A DNA stretch of 47,168 bases from positions 1-47,168 of the forward strand of contig CAZQEZ010000013.1 in the NCBI GenBank assembly GCA_964592475.1, read 5' to 3'. Shown here one piece after another: positions 41,676-47,168 of the stretch. The DNA comes from CAZQEZ01 sp964592475. GTDB taxonomy: Bacteria; Bacteroidota; Bacteroidia; Cytophagales; Cyclobacteriaceae. The notes below the pieces were generated by a model that made no database searches, had not been told where the DNA came from, and saw only the letters and a program-made list of their open reading frames with translations. A program made the translations under genes and the position numbers. The number at the start of each line of letters is the position of its first letter. Position 1 is the stretch's first letter.

Positions 41676-41883
41676 AGCCTTTTACTATTAACCATCACTT
41701 AATTTAAGCAAAAATGAAGGATCAATTAATTACACGTCTTAAATTAAGTAGTTAATTCCGGAATAAATGGTAAAGGAGATGCCTGTTTATACCGTTTCGG
41801 AGCAATTCTAATTGGTTGGATAGGCAATAAAGAATTTTGAACAGAATAAATTAGATTAACAAATACACTTAAAAATATTAAAG

Positions 41884-43833
41884 ATGAAAAACCTATTGAT
41901 GTTAGGAACTATTGCTCTGCTGTTAATAGCATGTCAAACTGACGATGAGCCACGCGGTGATTGGAGTGTTAACTCGCCCAATGGCAAATTAAAAATGACA
42001 GTTTCATTGAACGACTCTAGTGAGCTGACGTACCAGGTTTTTAGTATCAAAGATGACCAAAGCACTACTATAATTGAAGAGTCACCACTTGGGCTCAGTA
42101 GAAATGATCAGGATTTTAGTAAAGTCATTTCCTTAATAAATGAAGGGAAATCTCAAAACATTCAGGATAATTACACTTTAGTAACCGGCAAGAAAACAAA
42201 CATATCAAGTGAGGCCAATGAAGTTATCTTAACTTTTGTCAATCAGGAAGCAACGGAATTGCAGTTGATAATGAGAGCCTATAATGACGGTGTGGCCTTT
42301 AAATACAGGTTTCCCGAAGACAATGAACAAATTTTTGAAATTACAGACGAAGCTACCGGCTTTAATTTACCAGAAGGTAAAGCCTGGATTCAGCCTTACG
42401 ATACGGTAACCAAATACACTCCTGCATACGAGCGATATTTTCACAACGGCATTGATATTGGCAGCACTTCCCCTGTTTCCAGCGGTTGGTGTTTCCCGGC
42501 GCTTTTCAACATTGGCGATCATTGGGTTTTACTAACAGAAGCCGGTATAACCTCATCTTTTTATGGTGCTCATTTAAAATCAGATGCCCCGGGGGGATTG
42601 TATACTATTCGATTACCTATGCCAGCAGAAGCTATGGGCAAAGGAGATATTGGAGCAGAATCCACTTTGCCCATGAATACCCTTTGGCGGGTAATTATGG
42701 TTAGCCAGGATTTAGGAGATATAGTTGAATCTAATTTGGTAACGAATTTATCCCCACCGCAAAGCTTGGCAAACACAAGTTGGATTAAACCCGGAATAGC
42801 CTCCTGGAGTTGGTGGAGCGATCATGATAGCCCACAGCATTATGAAGAAATGCTGCCTTTTATTGATTTATCGGCTGAAATGGGATGGAAATATTTTTTA
42901 GTAGATGCCAATTGGAACGTAATGCAAGGAGGCAATATTGAGCAAATTATAGACTATGCTGCAGAAAAAGAAGTAGACATTTTGATGTGGTACAACTCCG
43001 GGGGACCACATAATACTGTGGAGGAGCAACCAAGAGATATAATGTTTAATCCTGATACTCGTAAGGCGGAATTCAAGAAACTGCAAAATTGGGGCGTAAA
43101 AGGCATAAAAGTGGACTTTTTTCAAAGTGATAAACCTTTTATTATGCAATTGTGCCTGGATATTATAAAGGATGCAGCTGAACACGAAATTATGGTAAAT
43201 TTTCATGGCTGTACCATTCCACGCGGTTGGTCGCGCACTTATCCTAATTTGGTTACCAGTGAAGCTGTGCGAGGAGCCGAGGTATATAGTTTTGGTTCAG
43301 AATATCCCGAATATGCCCCATGGCATAATACAATTTTACCAGCCACTCGCAATGTAATTGGCTCAATGGACTATACGCCTGTCACATTTACAAATCAAAA
43401 ATATCCACACTTAACTACTTACGCGCATGAACTTGCTCTTTCTGTAGTGTTCGAATCAGGCATACAACATTTTGCTGATGCTGTAGAAGGTTACACACAG
43501 TTGCCAGAAGAACCACAAAAATTCCTTAAGAATTTACCGGTCGTTTGGGATGAAACGCAATATGTAAAAGGTATTCCGGGTAAAGATATGGTTATCGCCC
43601 GACGAAAGGGTGATGATTGGTATTTGGGTGCCATAAACGGCGAAAACATAAATAAGACAATAAGTTTAAACTTAGATTTTTTAGGTAAAGGTAACTGGCA
43701 AATAAAGATAATCAGCGATGGAGATGATCCAAAATCTTTCGCCATGGAAGAAAAAACCTTAAATCCATCTTCAGAAGAATCGGTAAATATGCTTTCTTAC
43801 GGTGGATTTGTTATGCATTTAAGTGAAAAATAA
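41884..43833 (+). CDS. Glycoside hydrolase family 97, lipoprotein
   Basis: 649 residues. The leader MKNLLMLGTIALLLIAC ends in a good lipobox (LIAC, Cys17), so it is likely anchored in the envelope. An N-terminal beta-sandwich opens with VNSPNGKLKMTVSL, the GH97 start. The barrel begins WSWWSDHDSP (about 308-317). GIKVDFFQSDKPF puts Asp411 where retaining GH97 enzymes (alpha-galactosidase type) have the nucleophile, and Glu460 or Glu466 (TSEAVRGAEV) may be the acid/base. The C-terminal beta domain is complete. Retaining alpha-galactosidase is therefore favoured over the inverting SusB-type alpha-glucosidase, by inference. No SusC/SusD pair is in the window. Confidence 0.92.
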   Translation: MKNLLMLGTIALLLIACQTDDEPRGDWSVNSPNGKLKMTVSLNDSSELTYQVFSIKDDQSTTIIEESPLGLSRNDQDFSKVISLINEGKSQNIQDNYTLVTGKKTNISSEANEVILTFVNQEATELQLIMRAYNDGVAFKYRFPEDNEQIFEITDEATGFNLPEGKAWIQPYDTVTKYTPAYERYFHNGIDIGSTSPVSSGWCFPALFNIGDHWVLLTEAGITSSFYGAHLKSDAPGGLYTIRLPMPAEAMGKGDIGAESTLPMNTLWRVIMVSQDLGDIVESNLVTNLSPPQSLANTSWIKPGIASWSWWSDHDSPQHYEEMLPFIDLSAEMGWKYFLVDANWNVMQGGNIEQIIDYAAEKEVDILMWYNSGGPHNTVEEQPRDIMFNPDTRKAEFKKLQNWGVKGIKVDFFQSDKPFIMQLCLDIIKDAAEHEIMVNFHGCTIPRGWSRTYPNLVTSEAVRGAEVYSFGSEYPEYAPWHNTILPATRNVIGSMDYTPVTFTNQKYPHLTTYAHELALSVVFESGIQHFADAVEGYTQLPEEPQKFLKNLPVVWDETQYVKGIPGKDMVIARRKGDDWYLGAINGENINKTISLNLDFLGKGNWQIKIISDGDDPKSFAMEEKTLNPSSEESVNMLSYGGFVMHLSEK

Positions 43834-43950
43834 AATTTAATATTGTCGTCAGGCATTTACAAAAAAAAACAGTGCATTATTAAAATTTTGATTTTTGGGA
43901 TATAATTTTACTTTATTGTTAAAAATCATTCATAAGTAAATAATTTATCC

Positions 43951-43958
43951 TAATTTTG
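43951..43958 (+). promoter_or_regulatory. Candidate -7 box of accA
   Basis: TAATTTTG matches TAnnTTTG exactly and ends 30 bases before the accA ATG at 43989. No TTG lies at the usual -33 distance, so support is partial. Confidence 0.35.
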
Positions 43959-43988
43959 AATGCTTTAAATGGATCAATTTTAAATAAA

Positions 43989-44939
43989 ATGTATTTGGAT
44001 TTCGAGAAGCCAATAGTAGACTTAGAATCAAAACTAGCCGAAATGAAGCAGCTGGCTACTGATAGTGGTGTAGATGTTTCGGGAGCAATAAAAGACCTGG
44101 AACAAAAAATTATTGCTCTCAAAAAGGAAACCTTCACTGGTCTTACCCGCTGGCAGAAAGTACAACTTAGCAGACATGCACATCGACCCTATACTTTGGA
44201 TTATATTTATGAAATTGCTGATGATTTTGTAGAGATCCATGGAGATAGGCAAGTAAAAGATGATAAAGCCATGGTAGGAGGTTTTGCCACAATTGATAAG
44301 CAAACCTTTATGATTATTGGCCAGCAAAAGGGCAGAAATACAAAAGAACGACAATACCGTAATTTTGGTATGTCTAACCCTGAGGGATATCGCAAAGCAT
44401 TGCGGTTAATGAAGCTTGCTGAAAAATTCAACAAACCGATTATAACTTTAATTGATACCCCAGGAGCATTTCCTGGCATAGAAGCAGAACAAAGAGGACA
44501 AGCGGAAGCCATCGCAAGAAATCTTAAAGAAATGTTCATGCTAAAGGTACCTGTTATTTGTATTATTATTGGTGAAGGTGCTTCTGGTGGAGCATTGGGT
44601 ATAGCTATTGGTGATCGTGTACTTATGTTGGAAAACACCTGGTACTCGGTGATTTCTCCCGAGTCTTGTTCTTCCATTTTATGGAGAAGCTGGGAATACA
44701 AGGAGCAAGCTGCTGAAGCATTAAGATTGACTGCTGACGACATGCAGAAGTTCAAACTTATCGATGGAATAATTAAGGAAACTTTGGGTGGAGCGCACAC
44801 TAACCTAAAGGAAATGTCGAAAATATTGAAGAAAGAAATATTCAAACATTTTAAAGAACTTTCCTCCCTATCTGCAGAAGAAAGAATTTCTCAGCGAATT
44901 GATAAGTTTGGCTCTATGGGAGTGTATAAAGAAAAGTAA
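43989..44939 (+). CDS. accA: Acetyl-CoA carboxylase carboxyltransferase subunit alpha
   Basis: Alpha half of the carboxyltransferase that transfers CO2 from carboxybiotin to acetyl-CoA, starting fatty-acid synthesis; works with AccD, not found here. 316 residues from the ATG at 43989; an in-frame TTG at 43956 would add 11 residues and is unlikely. The N-terminal FEKPIVDLESKL and the crotonase-fold segments IGQQKGRNTKER, TLIDTPGAFPG, GEGASGGALGI and SVISPESCSSILW are all typical. The next gene starts 3 bases after the stop. It heads a tightly packed set with three lipid-related enzymes. Confidence 0.96.
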   Translation: MYLDFEKPIVDLESKLAEMKQLATDSGVDVSGAIKDLEQKIIALKKETFTGLTRWQKVQLSRHAHRPYTLDYIYEIADDFVEIHGDRQVKDDKAMVGGFATIDKQTFMIIGQQKGRNTKERQYRNFGMSNPEGYRKALRLMKLAEKFNKPIITLIDTPGAFPGIEAEQRGQAEAIARNLKEMFMLKVPVICIIIGEGASGGALGIAIGDRVLMLENTWYSVISPESCSSILWRSWEYKEQAAEALRLTADDMQKFKLIDGIIKETLGGAHTNLKEMSKILKKEIFKHFKELSSLSAEERISQRIDKFGSMGVYKEK

Positions 44940-44942
44940 ATC

Positions 44943-45788
44943 ATGCAGCTACACATCATTGATGCAGGCACATTTAAATTAGACGGAGGAGCCTTGTTTG
45001 GGGTTGTACCAAAATCGATGTGGTCTAAAGGTATGCCTAGCGATGAAAATAATATGTGCGAAATAGCCATGCGATGTCTTTTAATTGAAGATAGCAGCAG
45101 GCTTGTTTTAATTGATACAGGCATTGGTGAAAAACAGGATGAAAAATTCTTAAAGCATTTTTACCTTAAAGGCCCTACCCTATTACAGTCTTTACGAGCC
45201 AAAGGATTTCATTCTTCCGAAATAACTGATGTGTTTTTCACCCATTTACATTTTGACCACTGTGGAGGAGGAACTCAATGGCAAAACAGTAAAAAACAAG
45301 CTATTGAGCTAACTTTTCCTAATGCTAAATACTGGAGCAATAAAGAGCACTGGAAATGGGCAACTCAACCTAATGACAGAGAAAGAGCAAGTTTTTTAAA
45401 AGAAAACCTACTAACTCTTGAGGAGAGTGGCCATCTATTATTTGTAGATACAAAAGCGAAATCTCCTTTTGCCTCATTTGACATTTTTTACGCCAACGGT
45501 CATACAGACCAGCAAATGATTCCTATCATAAATCATAAAAAGAATAAAATTGTATTCATGGCAGATCTAATTCCTACCATTAATCATATGCCAATGCCAT
45601 GGGTGCCATCATTTGACACTCGCCCGCTCTTAACACTTAATGAAAAAGCTGAGTTTTTACAAAAAGCTGTGACAAATGATTACATTTTGTTTTTTGAACA
45701 CGACGCGCAAAACCAATGCTGTACTGTTAAAAATACCGAAAAAGGCGTAAGAGTAGATCAGGTTTTTCAATTATCAGATATCTTATAA
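44943..45788 (+). CDS. Metallo-beta-lactamase-fold hydrolase
   Basis: 281 residues. Zinc motif THLHFDHCGGG with His101, His103, Asp105 and His106; further ligands His187 in ANGHTDQ and Asp208 in FMADLIP. The layout MWSKGMPSDENNM, LIDTGIGEK and the insert after the HxHxDH motif are like the quorum-quenching-lactonase/AttM-type branch of the superfamily, but substrate cannot be read from sequence. No signal peptide, so cytosolic. It is between accA (3-base gap) and the patatin gene (1-base gap), suggesting one transcript and possibly an ester, lactone or thioester substrate. Confidence 0.87.
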   Translation: MQLHIIDAGTFKLDGGALFGVVPKSMWSKGMPSDENNMCEIAMRCLLIEDSSRLVLIDTGIGEKQDEKFLKHFYLKGPTLLQSLRAKGFHSSEITDVFFTHLHFDHCGGGTQWQNSKKQAIELTFPNAKYWSNKEHWKWATQPNDRERASFLKENLLTLEESGHLLFVDTKAKSPFASFDIFYANGHTDQQMIPIINHKKNKIVFMADLIPTINHMPMPWVPSFDTRPLLTLNEKAEFLQKAVTNDYILFFEHDAQNQCCTVKNTEKGVRVDQVFQLSDIL

Positions 45789-45789
45789 A

Positions 45790-46551
45790 ATGAAAGTTGG
45801 GCTTGTTTTGTCAGGTGGTGGTGTAAGGGGTGTAGCGCATCTGGGAATTATAAAAGCACTTGAAGAATTAAATATTCAAATAGATGTAATTTCAGGCACT
45901 AGCGCGGGAGCCTTGGTTGGTGCTTTTTACGCTGCCGGATTAAAACCTGATGATATACTTGAAATCATTATCCGAATTAATAAATATTTGTTTTTTAAAC
46001 CCGCTTTAGGTATAGGTGGATTGCTGAGTAATAAACCTCTATTATCTTTTATAAAGAAAAACCTGCCGGCAACTACTTTTGAAGAGCTTAATTGTAAGCT
46101 TATCGTGAGTGCTACTAATTACAAAAATGCAAAAACCAAATATTTTGAAAAAGGAGATTTAATACATACACTTTTGGCGGCAAGCACCATTCCGGTACTA
46201 TATAAGCCTGTAATAATTGATGGCGAAAAATATATAGACGGAGGCATAGTAAATAACCTGCCTGTAGAGCCATTAGTGGGGGAATGCAGCCGTATAATTG
46301 GTTCTCTTTGCAATCCTATTGACGATAACTTTCAGCGGGTGAATATAAAATCTGCACTGGAAAGAGTTATGCTAATCAATATAAATACAAATACCTATAG
46401 TAGGAAAACCCTATGCGATTTAATCCTGGAGCCACCACAATTGAAGAATTTTCACGTATTTGATTTTTCTAAGGCATTAGAAATTTTCAATATAGGATAT
46501 TACTATACACTTGATAAGAAAGATGAAATTTTAAACAAAGAACAGATTTAG
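45790..46551 (+). CDS. Patatin-like phospholipase
   Basis: 253 residues with a Ser-Asp dyad. The oxyanion motif is SGGGVRG (8-14), the nucleophile Ser38 is in GTSAG, and the catalytic Asp150 is in YIDGGIVNNLP. The fold is the short bacterial patatin/RssA type without signal peptide, so probably cytosolic or membrane-peripheral, hydrolysing acyl esters or acting on membrane lipids. It begins one base after the preceding gene and ends directly before the acyltransferase. Deacylation next to reacylation suggests lipid remodelling; inference from order. Confidence 0.9.
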   Translation: MKVGLVLSGGGVRGVAHLGIIKALEELNIQIDVISGTSAGALVGAFYAAGLKPDDILEIIIRINKYLFFKPALGIGGLLSNKPLLSFIKKNLPATTFEELNCKLIVSATNYKNAKTKYFEKGDLIHTLLAASTIPVLYKPVIIDGEKYIDGGIVNNLPVEPLVGECSRIIGSLCNPIDDNFQRVNIKSALERVMLININTNTYSRKTLCDLILEPPQLKNFHVFDFSKALEIFNIGYYYTLDKKDEILNKEQI

Positions 46552-47115
46552 ATGGGAAAGCTGCTCGCCAAATTATTTTTCAAGATAAGAGGGTGGAAAA
46601 TCGCTACAGGGTTTCCTCATCATATAAAAAAAGGGGTAATTGTAGCAGCACCACATACCAGTAACTGGGATATTATATACGCAAGGTTGGCCCTTTATGT
46701 ATTGAATGTGCCCGTAAAATTTACCATTAAAAAAGAATGGATAGAAACACCTATTGCTGGTTGGTTTTTAAAAAAGGCTGGCGGAATTGCCATTGACAGG
46801 TCAAAAAATAAAGATAATAAAAAACCCAGCATGACCGAACAAATGACTCGTATCATGCATGAGCAGCAAAATATATTTATAATTGTTACTCCGGAAGGTA
46901 CCCGGAGTTATGCCCCAAAATGGCGATCTGGCTTTTATTATATAGCTAAAAATGCTAATGTTCCAATCCTACTAGGTTTTTTAAATTATAAATTAAAACA
47001 TGCAGGCGTTGGGCCTGTTATTTATCCAAGTGGCAACCTCGATGCGGATATAGAAAACATCAAAAATTTCTATCGACCTTTACAGGGAAAATTCCCTGAA
47101 AATGGAGTTAAATAA
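46552..47115 (+). CDS. PlsC-like 1-acylglycerol-3-phosphate acyltransferase family protein
   Basis: 187 residues, complete in the window. Family motifs are visible: APHTSNWD (His35, Asp40, the HX4D box) and TPEGTRS (Glu114). It is shorter than E. coli PlsC and has no clear transmembrane helix beyond a hydrophobic N-terminal segment, like the compact acyltransferases of Bacteroidota. Its ATG abuts the patatin stop. Acyl donor and acceptor are unknown; glycerophospholipid or lipid-A-like remodelling are both possible. It is the last gene in the window. Confidence 0.87.
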   Translation: MGKLLAKLFFKIRGWKIATGFPHHIKKGVIVAAPHTSNWDIIYARLALYVLNVPVKFTIKKEWIETPIAGWFLKKAGGIAIDRSKNKDNKKPSMTEQMTRIMHEQQNIFIIVTPEGTRSYAPKWRSGFYYIAKNANVPILLGFLNYKLKHAGVGPVIYPSGNLDADIENIKNFYRPLQGKFPENGVK

Positions 47116-47142
47116 CCAAATATGTAGATTTTTATTCCTAAT

Positions 47143-47162
47143 GTGTGGCATTTAATCCACAC
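47143..47162 (+). terminator. Possible hairpin after the accA cluster
   Basis: GTGTGG (47143-47148) can pair with CCACAC (47157-47162) over an 8-base loop. The window ends six bases later, so any T-run is not visible. Confidence 0.25.
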
Positions 47163-47168
47163 TAGCAT

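Noticed and set aside
41714..41755. 13-codon ORF in the leader of the GH97 gene
   Set aside because: No codon bias for a regulatory amino acid and no alternative hairpins; short ORFs like this occur by chance.
44207..44845. 212-codon minus-strand open frame opposite accA
   Set aside because: Shadow of accA, serine/isoleucine-rich and without a recognisable fold.
1..47168. Search for tRNA, rRNA, phage, integrase, toxin-antitoxin and defence genes
   Set aside because: No cloverleaf-type GGTTCGAATCC segments, phage or transposase proteins, or known defence domains were seen among the readable ORFs.

Overview
All calls were made by eye from the sequence; no database search was run. The window is an AT-rich chromosomal segment of a member of the Bacteroidota, most likely a marine or soil Cytophagales-type organism. 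The evidence is Bacteroidota-style promoter boxes (TTG / TAnnTTTG), a subtilase with a C-terminal type IX secretion sorting domain, a secreted sulfatase, a GH97 lipoprotein, an NAD-dependent DNA ligase, and a Rex regulator. No rRNA, tRNA, CRISPR array, prophage, integrase, transposase gene or obvious defence island was found.

Layout. 1-6.9 kb: a fused 5-oxoprolinase/hydantoinase (its reading frame is open to the window edge), a stand-alone ClpP with a calcineurin-type phosphoesterase, and a convergent TolC-family protein. 7.0-13.1 kb: a trp operon, trpE-G-D-C-F-B, preceded by a complete transcription attenuator. The attenuator encodes a 17-residue leader peptide with three tandem Trp codons, and has mutually exclusive antiterminator and terminator hairpins. 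trpA is absent from its usual place after trpB; an 87-bp inverted-repeat element lies there instead. 13.2-19.1 kb: a TetR regulator, a periplasmic LolA-like protein, two FtsX/MacB-type permeases, a LolD-type ATPase and a beta-barrel protein, which look like one envelope-lipid export operon. 19.1-19.8 kb: two small unrecognised ORFs and a strong terminator.

19.8-23.9 kb: a secreted RraA-like protein, a bile-acid/sodium-type symporter, and a divergent enolase-superfamily enzyme with a Tat-like leader, probably acting on an organic or sugar acid. 24.0-29.4 kb: an AsmA-like anchored protein, a lipoprotein sulfatase and a T9SS-exported subtilase. 29.6-33.0 kb (minus strand): ligA, a small conserved protein and dapA, overlapping or nearly so. 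33.2-36.1 kb (plus strand): rex-serC-serA. The shared rex/ligA control region carries two Rex-type operators, so an NADH/NAD+ sensor sits between an NAD+-consuming ligase and an NAD+-using serine pathway.

36.2-40.4 kb: a degenerate Gfo/Idh/MocA protein, an orphan 183-residue protein, a second inverted-repeat element with the same ends as the one after trpB, a PaaE-like 2Fe-2S flavoprotein reductase and a Tas-type aldo/keto reductase. 40.4-43.8 kb: an M50 membrane protease and a GH97 glycosidase. 44.0-47.1 kb: accA followed by a metallo-beta-lactamase-fold hydrolase, a patatin-like lipase and an acyltransferase, packed as a lipid-metabolism operon.

The strongest second-look items are the trp attenuator, the Rex-ligA-serCA locus, the TetR/LolA/FtsX export operon, the apparently extracytoplasmic RraA/symporter/enolase cluster, and the paired inverted-repeat elements with the missing trpA.
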